Shown: in pieces, positions 16,501 to 24,069 of the stretch
How the letters are laid out: every line of letters begins with the position of its first letter
How positions within the stretch are numbered: the first letter of the stretch is position 1
Assembly: GCA_016212795.1 (NCBI GenBank)
Contig: JACRDT010000033.1
Span: forward strand, 59,981 to 123,980
Length of the DNA stretch: 64,000 nucleotides
Reading direction: 5' to 3'
DNA from: Elusimicrobiota bacterium
GTDB taxonomy: Bacteria > Elusimicrobiota > Elusimicrobia > UBA1565 > UBA9628
Made by a program: the position numbers and the translations under genes
Notes under the pieces: model-generated
What the model saw: only the letters and a program-made list of their open reading frames with translations
Database searches by the model: none
What the model was told of the DNA's origin: nothing

Positions 16501-17019
16501 GCGTCCGTGCCCGCGGACGCGGGCCTGCTCCTGGAAGCTGCCAGGGCCGAAGCCGGGTCCTCCCACAAAGCCCTGGCCATGGACCTGCTCGGCCGCTGCC
16601 TGTCGGCGGGGCCGGCTCCCGGCCAACGGGGAGAAGCGGCCATCCTGTACCACGAACTCGGCGAGCCGCGCCGCGGCCTCGAGATCATGGACGCCCTCGT
16701 CAGGGAGCACCCCGGGCAGGCGCGCGCCTTGAGCGACCGAGGGGCCCTCAGGGCGGCATTGGGGATGGAAGCGCAGGCCCGCGAGGACCTGAAGGCGGCC
16801 ATCGCGCTCGACCCGGGCTTCCTGCCCTCCTACCTCACCCTGGGCTCGCTCTACGTCGCCGAGGGGAAGGCCGGCCTCGCCGCGGAGCTCTACGGCTCGG
16901 CGCTGGCCCGGCCCGCCGCGGGCAACGACGCCCTGCGGCGGGTGATAGAGGCGGAGCGCCGCAAGCTGAAGCTGGAGCCCGGCGCAGCGCGGCCAGCTTC
17001 GCGCGCTCAACCGCCATGA
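13558..17019 (+). CDS. Large membrane protein with C-terminal TPR array
   Basis: 1153 residues. The first ~430 carry about nine hydrophobic segments (for example LSLLAYSPLFLFPPLLGAWG preceded by VGVS, and LLVFSLGSQLHSPLCGALAV) in a layout like membrane glycosyltransferases of the PMT/ArnT type, though no clear catalytic motif was found. Residues ~440-1140 are TPR-like repeats (GEPRQALAVLEGLLKEGPAD, GEPARALAVLEGLRRREPRD, DQPRKALPILRGLLEGKPDD). The start is at 13558 or the ATG nine bases later. The 3' end overlaps the convergent TPR gene by ~185 nt, and the two share a similar C-terminal repeat. Confidence 0.8.
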   Translation: MRGMAHPGRTGRGSGAFLPLLASGLAALLAGLAAERAGLAAAGFAAGHDYKVFCASTGDNFVGRGEALIHGVPFGGVSASMPLTVVANAALCNHAPAPAAWAVRLGAVALTLLLVFSLGSQLHSPLCGALAVFLAVRAYTWGFDLDDRWLYTPLVLVVANLAAWRARSPTPGRSAALGLAVGVSLLAYSPLFLFPPLLGAWGFLGRPRGQALRHLAVLVAVPLLLLLPWAAMNWRLHRQVVLLEHGRTALNVVTGALGIVPVLPGGHLDLAGIAPGRSPLAWAAGEVGRHPARYAAACARRLVYAVRGQPLLFLLAFAALLMFRRREDHVQVALLAGYFVGIHCLMSVSQTHFQSIWFVLAALAASPVASLLARPAPSAAKRTPVLAWAALAAAAAACVVVLALVIAYPDRAGSRADPLDAACSEWPADPWLRAERGERLLRQGRLGGAVSDLSLALRLDAGQEQALRLAWALLVQGGRAGDLVEHLKWDDPLVVGRAYGLMTLSRLVRGREKEAGEAFGLCVSALAKVMTPAEPLETPYEREVVARLSSAEKSAVAVLRGLLSPWPAAERLAMVERLAKLPGVPGELAGEEADSFLESGDHRQAMALLAALAKKSPSDAGLRRRLAGVHRAAGEPRQALAVLEGLLKEGPADPSLLMESADAAAAAGDRPKALGLWERALASGPDASARRRIAAAFMESGEPARALAVLEGLRRREPRDPDLLTASAEALAAMGDLAAASRLLRRVPERKADAETRRRLAKLYMTVGDPAESLRVLEELRWERPGDIGLMVETAEAALPLDRAKATALFRDAQRSGADEALQRRIAMGCIAVGRAWAASEILRGLLEKKPRDAGLLIDLAQAALAEGLRADAAMALTRASAAGPDRTQRRMMAGLYLQLDQPRKALPILRGLLEGKPDDAGLLVESAYAASRAGLREEAAKALARARAVGVDAPGRRRMASVYMGIGEPGKAAGLLRPLLASVPADAGLLLEAARAEAGSSHKALAMDLLGRCLSAGPAPGQRGEAAILYHELGEPRRGLEIMDALVREHPGQARALSDRGALRAALGMEAQAREDLKAAIALDPGFLPSYLTLGSLYVAEGKAGLAAELYGSALARPAAGNDALRRVIEAERRKLKLEPGAARPASRAQPP

Positions 17020-17788
17020 GCTTGCCGACTCCCGAGGAAGCGGCGTCGGGCTGTCCGGCCAGCGCCGAGTCGTAGAGCGCCAGCGCCTCGGCTTCTCGTC
17101 CCGCGGCGACCAGCGCGCTGCCCAGGCTCATCGCGGTCTCCAGGTTCGCCGGGTCGAGCCGCCGGGCTTTGGCGAGGTCCGAAAGCGCCCCTGCCTGGTC
17201 GCCCATGAGCCACCTGAGCACGCCTCGGTCGCTGAAGAACACGCCGTTCCTGGGGTGGCGCTCCACCAGCCGGTCCAAGAGGCGCAGGCTCCGGCCGTAG
17301 TCCTTGAGGTTCTGGTAGCGCATCGCGGCCTGGCGCAGTTCGTCCGGCCCCGACGCGGCCCGCAGGCCCCGCTCCAGGGCGGCCGACGCGGAGGCCTTGT
17401 CGCCGGCCTCGCCGGCCACCCTCGAGAGCTCCAGCCACGCCTCGTGGGAGAGCCTGACCCCTTTGCCGCGCAGCAGCAGCCGCGCGGCGGCCCTGACGCG
17501 GTCGTGGCGGCCGATGGCGCAGCAGAAGCGCGCGAGCTCGAGCCGCTGGGCTGGCTTGGCGCACGCCGATTCCGCCCGCTTCATGGCCCGGGCCGCCAGG
17601 GCGGGAGCCTTGGCGTCCGCGGCCACCACCACGGCCGCCAGCCAGGCCTGGATAGGGACTGCAGATGCCCCGCACCCGAGCAGCGCCTTCACGTCCGGGA
17701 GGCCGCGCCGACCGGCCTTGTCGCGGACATGGGACCGCACCTTCTCGGCGAGCGCCGAGGCTTCCGGCCGGGGGTCCTTGCTCTTCAT
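16835..17788 (-). CDS. TPR-repeat protein, convergent with the preceding gene
   Basis: 317 residues from ATG at 17788 (MKSKDPRPEASALAEKVRSH). It has TPR/helical repeats (LLDRLVERHPRNGVFFSDRG, DLAKARRLDPANLETAMSLG, AALVAAGREAEALALYDSAL-like). Its last recognisable repeat resembles the end of the 13558-17019 protein (LGSLYVAEGKAGLAAELYGS). After LMAVERAKLAALRRAP the frame runs ~50 residues of Arg/Pro/Ala-rich sequence antisense to the other gene. The real end may be shorter if a stop was lost. No signal peptide; role unknown. Confidence 0.65.
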   Translation of the reverse strand: MKSKDPRPEASALAEKVRSHVRDKAGRRGLPDVKALLGCGASAVPIQAWLAAVVVAADAKAPALAARAMKRAESACAKPAQRLELARFCCAIGRHDRVRAAARLLLRGKGVRLSHEAWLELSRVAGEAGDKASASAALERGLRAASGPDELRQAAMRYQNLKDYGRSLRLLDRLVERHPRNGVFFSDRGVLRWLMGDQAGALSDLAKARRLDPANLETAMSLGSALVAAGREAEALALYDSALAGQPDAASSGVGKLMAVERAKLAALRRAPASACGAPPLSPAAGRRCPRRAGPAPSRRAPRRGRPSPRRRRASPG

Positions 17789-17851
17789 GGTCGTTCGGAT
17801 TCCATCGCCCTCGCAGACATGATACCATACCATGCTTTCGGAGGTGGCACC

Positions 17852-18256
17852 ATGGGAGTGGAGACGATAGCGCGCTATGCCGGCGACTTCAGGGTCGAGC
17901 TCGTGCACGGGCCCACGGGAGAGCGGGTCGTGACCGACCTGCCGGCGGACAACGGGGGCAAGGGCAGGGGGTTCTCCCCCACGGACCTCATGGCGGCCTC
18001 CCTGGCATCCTGCATCCTCACCATCATGGCCAAGGCCGTGGAGGCCGACGGGACGGACCTCAAGGGCGCCTCCATCAAGGTCGTCAAGCACATGAAGGAC
18101 AAGCCCAGGATGATCGGGAGCTTCGCGCTCAAGCTCGAGCTGCCGGCCGGGCTCTCCGAAAAGAGCAGGACCAAGCTCCTGGCTTGCGTGGCCGCCTGCC
18201 CGGTCCATCGCAGCCTCCACCCCGACATCAAGGTCGAGCTGGAGACTCAGCCGTAG
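17852..18256 (+). CDS. OsmC/Ohr family protein
   Basis: 134 residues, with GGAGGTGG 4 nt before the ATG. Family marks are FSPTDLMAASLASCILTIMA with the first redox cysteine, and VAACPVHRSL with the second. The glutamate/arginine partners of peroxide-reducing OsmC proteins are not obvious, so it may belong to the YhfA branch rather than Ohr. Likely a cytoplasmic thiol-dependent hydroperoxide-handling protein. The 3' end overlaps the convergent TPR gene by 10 nt. Confidence 0.88.
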   Translation: MGVETIARYAGDFRVELVHGPTGERVVTDLPADNGGKGRGFSPTDLMAASLASCILTIMAKAVEADGTDLKGASIKVVKHMKDKPRMIGSFALKLELPAGLSEKSRTKLLACVAACPVHRSLHPDIKVELETQP

Positions 18257-19404
18257 GCTTGCTGGCGCTTGAGCCTGGCCAGCTGCGCCTGCCAGGAGAG
18301 GTACATCTGCGCGTCGCCGGCGTCGGCGAAGACGCAGGCCGCGGGGAGCGCGCCCGCGAAGGCGCCGGCCGCGCCCGACTCCACCGGCACGTTGGCCGCC
18401 TCGACCAGGATGGCGCGCACCATGGGGAGGAACCCGTCCTGCTCCGCCTTGGTCTTGAACGACCGCCGCCACCACCTGCCGTCCAGCGCGACGACCTCCA
18501 GGCACAGCTCGGACCACTGGGTCTCGACGACCTCCTGCGGGACGCCCCCTCCGGCGAGCGGAGAACGTCCTGCGCCTCCGGGGACGACGCGCCCCGGCGC
18601 GACGCCCGGCCGCTTGAAGGCGACGGCCGCGAGCAGGAGGCACTCGCCCCAGGCGAGGCTCACGTCCGCGGCCGAGGGCCTCTTGAGCGCCAGGCCCCGG
18701 GCGTCCCATGCGACGTCTTGCACCTCGGCGGGCTCGCCGAGCCGGATCAGGCGCGCCATGGGGACGACCACCGCTGGCACGCCGGCCCGCTCGAGCCTCT
18801 CGGCGGCGCGCACCGCGTCGGCGGCCGGGACGTTCCAGCCGAGGAACCCAGGGTTGGTCCGGTCGGGGCGCCGGCCCAGGATCTCGCCGGCCGCGCTCAA
18901 CTGCGCCTGGGTGAGGGGCGGGACGGACTCGAAGAGCAGGGCGCAGGGGTCCTGCCGGGCCGCCGGGTCCACGATGTTGCGGTCCAGGAAGGCTCGAGCC
19001 TCCTTGATGCGCGCCGCCGCGTCCTGGCGGTCCTGCGGGTCGGCCGCGGGATGGGCCGCCACGGCCTCGAAGTGCTTGAGGGCGGTGGGCAATGCCTTGA
19101 AGAAGCTGCGCTCGACGTACCCCAGCAGGAGCAGGGCGTGGGGCGCGAGGTCGTGGAGCGGGTGGCTCTTCAGGAAGCGTTCCAGCGCGGCCTTGGCCAG
19201 GTGCGGGTAGCCGTGCGAGGCCAGCTTGTAGGAGATGGCGAGCTGCTGCCTCGGGTCCGGCAGCTCCACGAAGGGGTCCTGGCGGTAGGCTTCGAGATAG
19301 CGGTGGACCGCCTGCGATTCGTCCCCGGCCGCCAGGGCTTGCGCGGCGCTCGAGGCTCCCGCCGCCGCGGCCGGCCCCTCCCCGGCCGGGCCGGAGAGCC
19401 TCAC
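18247..19404 (-). CDS. TPR-containing protein downstream of MEMO, unknown
   Basis: 385 residues, ATGA-coupled to the MEMO gene. The N-terminal half is helical and TPR-like (YLEAYRQDPFVELPDPRQQL, AALERFLKSHPLHDLAPHAL). The C-terminal half is a mixed domain I do not recognise (ALCLEVVALDGRWWRRSFK-like, MVRAILVEAANVPVE). Residues near 280-300 (GRVVPGGAGRSPLAGGGVPQ) are encoded by dispersed repeat X and look like an inserted linker. It is the last gene of the glycosidase-MEMO-TPR operon. Confidence 0.75.
   Translation of the reverse strand: MRLSGPAGEGPAAAAGASSAAQALAAGDESQAVHRYLEAYRQDPFVELPDPRQQLAISYKLASHGYPHLAKAALERFLKSHPLHDLAPHALLLLGYVERSFFKALPTALKHFEAVAAHPAADPQDRQDAAARIKEARAFLDRNIVDPAARQDPCALLFESVPPLTQAQLSAAGEILGRRPDRTNPGFLGWNVPAADAVRAAERLERAGVPAVVVPMARLIRLGEPAEVQDVAWDARGLALKRPSAADVSLAWGECLLLAAVAFKRPGVAPGRVVPGGAGRSPLAGGGVPQEVVETQWSELCLEVVALDGRWWRRSFKTKAEQDGFLPMVRAILVEAANVPVESGAAGAFAGALPAACVFADAGDAQMYLSWQAQLARLKRQQAYG
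18545..18590. repeat. Short dispersed repeat X, copy 2, inside a coding region
   Basis: A ~46-bp sequence aligned to 13085-13130 with few differences. It is read in frame inside the 18247-19404 gene and gives a Gly/Pro/Arg-rich linker. Confidence 0.65.
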
Positions 19405-20672
19405 GGCGCTTTCCCGGGGAAGATGGCGCCGGCGAACGTCACGAGGCCGCCCGAGGGATCAGGCGCCTTGCCGTAGGACAGCACCCGCCCGGCGGCCTTG
19501 GGCTCGACGGCGGCCATCCACCTCAGGGCCGTGTAGATCGCCGACAGCCCGCAGACCTTGCGCCAGTTGCCCTTCTCGACCACGGACAGGTAGAACTCGT
19601 CGGCCTTGAGGGCCATGGCCAGGTCCAGGGAGCGCCGGTCCTCGGCCTCGATGCGGGCCTCCACCTCGGGGGTGGGCATCTCCGAATCTCCGAAGCGCGG
19701 GCCCACGTGCGCCAGGTCCACCCCGGCCAGGATGAGGATCCTGGCGCCCGCGCTCGCGCGCTTGCGCAGGGCCCGGCCGACGCCGCTCAAGGCGCCTTCG
19801 ACGGTCTCCACGCTCGAGGGCGGCTTGTCCGGGCACCAGCGCTCGAACGACGAGACCAGGATGGGGACCCACGCCGGGGCCTTCTCCCGCCAGAGGTGCT
19901 TGAGCCACACGGCCTGGAACTCGAGGGAATGCTCCAGCCTGTGGACCCACTCGTCTTCCAGGGGGTCGTACCAGAGGGACTGCCTGAACTCGTCGTAGAG
20001 GCCCGTGTCCACGGGCAGCGGGCCGTAGGGCGTCTCGAAGGATTTGCGGGTCATGACCCAGGGCGAGTTGGGGCCCATGTGCGACACGCCCAGCGCCACC
20101 ACCACGTCGGGCGGCTCCGTCCTCGAGAGGGCCTGGTAGGCCCAGGCGTAGGACGGCCCGCCGCGGCCGAAGTCGATGTGGGGGGCGAAGAGCCCGACGG
20201 CGGGAGGGGAGTCGGGCCGCGCCGCGGGCTCGACGCCCGGGCCTTTGGGGTCCCGGAAGAAACCCCCGAAGAGCTTGGCCAGCTCAAGGGTGTCCTTGGG
20301 GTAGCCCGTCCCCATGTGGCTGGCCTGGCGCGTGGGGGATTCCTTGAAGTCCTGCAGGGCCTTGCGCCTGAGTTGCGCCGTCTCCGCCGTCTCGAGGAGG
20401 CCGCCGGACTCGAGCTCCTGGGCCAGCTGCGTGACCTGGGCGGCGCTCAGGACCGTCCCGGTGCTCTTGGCGAAGAGCGCGATGACATCCGTCGCCGTCC
20501 GCTTGCCGTCGAAGAGCGAGGCGAGCAGCATGCCGCCCGGCGCCAGCCCGACGGTCTTGGCGGTGATCCCCTCGAGGTCCCGCAGGAGGAACATGGTCTC
20601 GCCCTCGTGCTCGACCGGGAAGGCCTCGAGGCCGTGGCGCAGGGGCGGCAGGGGGGCGTCGGAGGTTATCAT
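19401..20672 (-). CDS. MEMO-family protein (AmmeMemoRadiSam system protein B type)
   Basis: 423 residues. Residues ~150-420 are the MEMO fold, with the histidine/aspartate sites in FAPHIDFGRGGPSYAW, VALGVSHMGPNSPWV, LEHSLEFQAVWLKHL and LAGVDLAHVGPRFGD. MEMO proteins resemble class III extradiol dioxygenases. The first ~130 residues form a separate unit (TMFLLRDLEGITAKTVGLAP, then a winged-helix-like TATDVIALFAKSTGTVLSAA) resembling PqqD-like domains. AMMECR1 and the radical SAM partner are not adjacent here. It lies 9 nt after the glycosidase gene. Confidence 0.87.
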   Translation of the reverse strand: MITSDAPLPPLRHGLEAFPVEHEGETMFLLRDLEGITAKTVGLAPGGMLLASLFDGKRTATDVIALFAKSTGTVLSAAQVTQLAQELESGGLLETAETAQLRRKALQDFKESPTRQASHMGTGYPKDTLELAKLFGGFFRDPKGPGVEPAARPDSPPAVGLFAPHIDFGRGGPSYAWAYQALSRTEPPDVVVALGVSHMGPNSPWVMTRKSFETPYGPLPVDTGLYDEFRQSLWYDPLEDEWVHRLEHSLEFQAVWLKHLWREKAPAWVPILVSSFERWCPDKPPSSVETVEGALSGVGRALRKRASAGARILILAGVDLAHVGPRFGDSEMPTPEVEARIEAEDRRSLDLAMALKADEFYLSVVEKGNWRKVCGLSAIYTALRWMAAVEPKAAGRVLSYGKAPDPSGGLVTFAGAIFPGKAP

Positions 20673-20681
20673 GTCACGCTC

Positions 20682-21788
20682 TCAGTCGAGGGCGAGCTCC
20701 AGGTACTGGCCGGCGGCCATGCTGAAGCCGTACTCGGTCGAATGGGCCCAGGTCCGGTAGATCCGCCCGTCGGGCCCGATCGTCTCGATGAAGTTGCGGT
20801 GCTGCATCACGACGCCCTCCACGATGGCCTTGTAGGCGGCGTAGTCGTGGCCGGCCCTCTTGAGCCCGTTGAGGTAGACCAGCCCCAGGTGGAGCCAGAT
20901 GGCGTTGTGGTAGTCGGGGGTGAGCTTCGTCAGGGGCGGCATGAACCCGGCGTTGTGCCGCCGCAGGCTCGCCCGGATGGGGATGGGCCTGGCCAGCTTG
21001 TCGCGCTCGATGCGCCGGATGATGGCCGCCTGGATGTCCTTCCTGAAGAGCCCGAAGTACAGCGCGTAGACGCCGGCGTCCAGGCCCATGTCGTCGCCGA
21101 CGGCGCAGTCCACGAAGTAGTCCCCCCTCCAGCGCACCCGCACGATCTCGGTCTCGAGGGTCTTGGGGTCCATGGGGCAGCGCAGCCCGAGGGCCGCGGC
21201 GTCGTGGAGCATCTTGAGGGCGCAGACGTTGTTGTAGGTGGAGGACGGCCGCAGGATCGTGTCCATCCAGTCGCCCGTGACCGCGTCGGCGAGCAGGCCG
21301 TCCCCGAAGTGCCGCCGGCAATAGTCGTCGAGGAGCCACTGGAGGGACAGGGCGTTCTCCTTGCCAAGGCCCACGCCCGTCCAGCGGGCGTATTCCGCGG
21401 CGGCGATCATCAGCCACGGCAGGTTGTCCCCGCGCCAATAGGGGGCGTCGAAGCCCCGCAGGCGGCCGAAGCAGCTCGGCACCCGGCGCAGGCGGCGCGA
21501 CTCGGCGATCATCCGGTCGATCTGGTCCCTGAGGTAGGTCAGCGGCAGCACCTTCTCGGCGCCCCTCATGGTCTTGCCGAAGTCCGACACCCACATGTAC
21601 CGGAAATGCCCCGCCCCGGCCCACAGCACGCCGCGGGCGTTGCGCCGCAGCACCTCATGGGCGATCTCCGTCGGGTTGTCGCCCGGCAGGGCCGGGATGC
21701 CGCGCACCCGCACCTTCAAGGAATCCGTGACGTGGCTGGCCAGCGACAGGACTCCCTCCACCGTGACGCTGTAGGGACCGATCTTCAC
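20682..21788 (-). CDS. Six-hairpin glycosidase, glycogen-debranching-like
   Basis: 368 residues from GTG at 21788. The helical (alpha/alpha)6 pattern with HFRYMWVSDFGKTMRGAE, FDAPYWRGDNLPWLMIAAAE, AVTGDWMDTILRPSSTYNNV and DYHNAIWLHLGLVYLNGLKR resembles the C-terminal catalytic domain of amylo-alpha-1,6-glucosidases and GH63/GH15 enzymes. It acts on alpha-glucans if the family call is right; the exact linkage is uncertain. No signal peptide. TATAAT lies 7 nt before the GTG. It is first in an operon with MEMO and a TPR protein. Confidence 0.82.
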   Translation of the reverse strand: MKIGPYSVTVEGVLSLASHVTDSLKVRVRGIPALPGDNPTEIAHEVLRRNARGVLWAGAGHFRYMWVSDFGKTMRGAEKVLPLTYLRDQIDRMIAESRRLRRVPSCFGRLRGFDAPYWRGDNLPWLMIAAAEYARWTGVGLGKENALSLQWLLDDYCRRHFGDGLLADAVTGDWMDTILRPSSTYNNVCALKMLHDAAALGLRCPMDPKTLETEIVRVRWRGDYFVDCAVGDDMGLDAGVYALYFGLFRKDIQAAIIRRIERDKLARPIPIRASLRRHNAGFMPPLTKLTPDYHNAIWLHLGLVYLNGLKRAGHDYAAYKAIVEGVVMQHRNFIETIGPDGRIYRTWAHSTEYGFSMAAGQYLELALD

Positions 21789-21795
21789 CGGCTCG

Positions 21796-21801
21796 ATTAT
21801 A
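21796..21801 (-). promoter_or_regulatory. -10 box (TATAAT) for the glycosidase operon, leaderless
   Basis: Perfect TATAAT on the minus strand, 7 nt from the GTG at 21788. A divergent -10 for the methyltransferase lies 24 bp away. Confidence 0.6.
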
Positions 21802-21824
21802 CTAAAAGCCCTCCGCCGGTATGG

Positions 21825-21830
21825 TAATAT
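21825..21830 (+). promoter_or_regulatory. -10 box (TAATAT) for the methyltransferase gene, leaderless
   Basis: TAATAT with 6 nt (CTGGAG) to the GTG at 21837. The GGAG there could also act as a very close ribosome site. Confidence 0.45.
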
Positions 21831-21836
21831 CTGGAG

Positions 21837-22634
21837 GTGAGCTGGCTGGCATCCGCGACGGTGATGGTCCTGGTCGCCGCCCTCCTCCTCGGGTGCGGCA
21901 GGGACATCCAACCAGGGGGGGCCGCCGCCCCGGCCTCGAGGCAGCGGACCCTGGCGGACGGCGGCCCGGACGACCGGGCGGCCGAGCGCCGGGCCATGGT
22001 CGAGCGGATCGCGGACTATTCGCCCGCGTTCCGGGTCCGGGACCCCAAGGTGCTCCGGGCCATGAGCGTGGTGCCGCGCCACGAGTTCGTCCCCCCCGAG
22101 GCCGCCGCCGACGCCTACAGCGACCAGCCGCTGCCCATCGGCGAGGGGCAGACCATCTCCCAGCCCCTCATCGTGGCCGCCATGACCGCGGCCCTCGACC
22201 TTCAGCCCGGCGACCGGGTGCTGGAGGTCGGGACGGGCTCGGGCTACCAGGCCGCGGTGCTCTCCCTGCTGGCCGCCGAGGTCTACAGCGTCGAGATCGT
22301 CGGGGTCCTAGCCGAGCGCGCCGCCAAGACCCTCAGCCGCCTGGGCCACGCCAACGTGAAGGTCAGGTCCGGGGACGGCTACAAGGGCTGGCCGGAAGCC
22401 GCGCCGTTCGACGCGGTCATCGTCACCTGCGCCCCCGACCACGTGCCCCGGCCCCTGACGGACCAGCTCAAGGTCGGGGGCCGGATGATCATCCCCGTCG
22501 GCGCCGAGCTCAAGGACTCGAGGTCCGTGCAGGAGCTCGTGGTCGTGCGCAAGACGGCCGCGGGCCTGGCCCGGGAGAAGATGATGGACGTGCGCTTCGT
22601 CCCGATGGTCGGGGAAGTCCGGCGAAGCCGCTGA
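21837..22634 (+). CDS. pcm: Protein-L-isoaspartate O-methyltransferase, exported lipoprotein form
   Basis: 265 residues, GTG start. The PCMT core has VVPRHEFVPPEAAADAYSD, the active-site segment GQTISQPLIVAAMTAALDL, SAM-binding VLEVGTGSGYQAAVLSLLA, and VTCAPDHVPRPLTDQLKVGG. It methylates isoaspartyl residues for repair. The N-terminus is a signal peptide with lipobox (MVLVAALLLGCG), so repair would take place at the envelope rather than in the cytoplasm. It is divergent from the glycosidase, with 48 bp between the start codons. Confidence 0.93.
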   Translation: MSWLASATVMVLVAALLLGCGRDIQPGGAAAPASRQRTLADGGPDDRAAERRAMVERIADYSPAFRVRDPKVLRAMSVVPRHEFVPPEAAADAYSDQPLPIGEGQTISQPLIVAAMTAALDLQPGDRVLEVGTGSGYQAAVLSLLAAEVYSVEIVGVLAERAAKTLSRLGHANVKVRSGDGYKGWPEAAPFDAVIVTCAPDHVPRPLTDQLKVGGRMIIPVGAELKDSRSVQELVVVRKTAAGLAREKMMDVRFVPMVGEVRRSR

Positions 22635-22751
22635 GCTTCGGCAAGGCGTCGCCTGCCCCCGCCATGCGACTATGAATCGACATGTCGAATCAAAACGACA
22701 CGGGAGGGGAAAGGTCCATCGCCCCGCTTGGAACTCCGCCGAGGTGCCTGG

Positions 22752-24056
22752 TCAAGGGGAGACGGCCCGGCGCCCCTGCACCAGCGCGTCGAGGTTCATC
22801 AGGTAGCCGGCCGAGAGGTCGTTGACCCCGCGGCCGATGAAGGCGCGCCTGAACTGGCGGTGGTCCCGGACGGCCGCCCACGCGAGGACCACGGCCGCGG
22901 CCGAGACGATGGCGACCTTGCCGGCCTTCCCCGCCCCGCGCAGGAGCCCCGCGACGACGCGCCAGGCCGAGAACCCCGCCAGGCAGTAGAGGGGCGCGTA
23001 GACCGGGCTGAGGTAGCGCAGGTTCTTCATGTAGCGCGGGAACGCGGCCAGGAACACGAAGGACGCGGCGTAGAACAGCAGGGACCGGAGCACGAACCGC
23101 CGCTCGGCGCTCCAGGCGGAGAGCGGCGCCAGCCTGAGCAGCCCGGGCAGCGGGCGCTCCAGGAGCCCCAGCGGGATCGCGGCCAGCATGAGGACGGCCG
23201 GGACGGGGCTCAGCACCCACAGGCCCTGGATGAAGGAATACCACGGCGCCTCCTGGTAGAGGACCGCGTACCTGTTCAGGGGCATGCCGTCCTTCACGCG
23301 GCCGAAGAGGACAGCGAGCGGGCTCCAGCCTCCGGCTGCGCCCGCCATGACCGCCAGGGCCGCCGCGAGCCCGCAGGCGCCGAGGGCCAGGACGAGCGCG
23401 CCTTTCGACGCCATCCTCCTCTCGCGCCAGACCCACCAGGAGGCCGACGCCGACGCCAGCAGGAGCACGAAGACGCCCGACTCCTTGGCGAGGGCGCAGA
23501 GGCACCCCGTGGCGGCCAGCAGGAAATACGGCGCCAGCCTGCCAGGCGCCGCCACGACCTCGGCCGCCCAGCAGAAGGCGAGGGCCGAGAGGAAGCCCAG
23601 GAAGTCCTCCTGCCAGGCCCGCCGGGCGATGACGAGCTCCAGGGGCGACTGGGCCATGAACCAGACCGCCGCGGCCGCGGCCCACGGGTCGACAAACCGC
23701 CAGGCCAGCCACCCTGCCAGCGCGACGCTGAGCACGCTGAAGACCGCCGACAGCCCGGCCAGGGCGGCCTCGTCGTCGGCGGGACCGGCCCGGAGGGCCA
23801 GGGCGCCTGCGGCCAGGTAGGAGAGCCGCGTGGGGGGCGGGAGCTGCCAGCGCCAGTCCTCGTCGAGGTATCGCCGGCAGGCCGATTGGGCGCCCCGGGC
23901 CAGCCCTTCGTCGGCCAGCAGGCGGGCGTACTGGGCGTAGATCTTCTCGTCCGGCGTGCGCTGGCCGGCGGGCACGCCCAGGTACAGGACCCTCAAGGAC
24001 AGCCCCAGCAGGAGGAATACGCAGACGGCCAGCGCGCAGAAGTCGCGGGAAGTCAC
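22752..24056 (-). CDS. Membrane glycosyltransferase of the PMT/ArnT (GT-C) type
   Basis: 434 residues with about ten hydrophobic segments. The first periplasmic loop reads AGQRTPDEKIYAQYARLL, with the acidic pair expected in GT-C enzymes, and a later loop has NRYAVLYQEAPWYSFIQGLW. These enzymes move sugars from polyprenyl-phosphate donors to lipids or proteins. The start is a GTG at 24056 that lies within a partial arm of palindromic element 2 (GGCGAGTGACTTCC), so the element seems to supply the start codon. Confidence 0.8.
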   Translation of the reverse strand: MTSRDFCALAVCVFLLLGLSLRVLYLGVPAGQRTPDEKIYAQYARLLADEGLARGAQSACRRYLDEDWRWQLPPPTRLSYLAAGALALRAGPADDEAALAGLSAVFSVLSVALAGWLAWRFVDPWAAAAAVWFMAQSPLELVIARRAWQEDFLGFLSALAFCWAAEVVAAPGRLAPYFLLAATGCLCALAKESGVFVLLLASASASWWVWRERRMASKGALVLALGACGLAAALAVMAGAAGGWSPLAVLFGRVKDGMPLNRYAVLYQEAPWYSFIQGLWVLSPVPAVLMLAAIPLGLLERPLPGLLRLAPLSAWSAERRFVLRSLLFYAASFVFLAAFPRYMKNLRYLSPVYAPLYCLAGFSAWRVVAGLLRGAGKAGKVAIVSAAAVVLAWAAVRDHRQFRRAFIGRGVNDLSAGYLMNLDALVQGRRAVSP

Positions 24057-24069
24057 TCGCCCCCCCTAG

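Noticed and set aside
22635..22751. Convergent gap searched for a terminator or small gene
   Set aside because: Only a short ATCGACATGTCGAAT palindrome was seen; nothing supportable.
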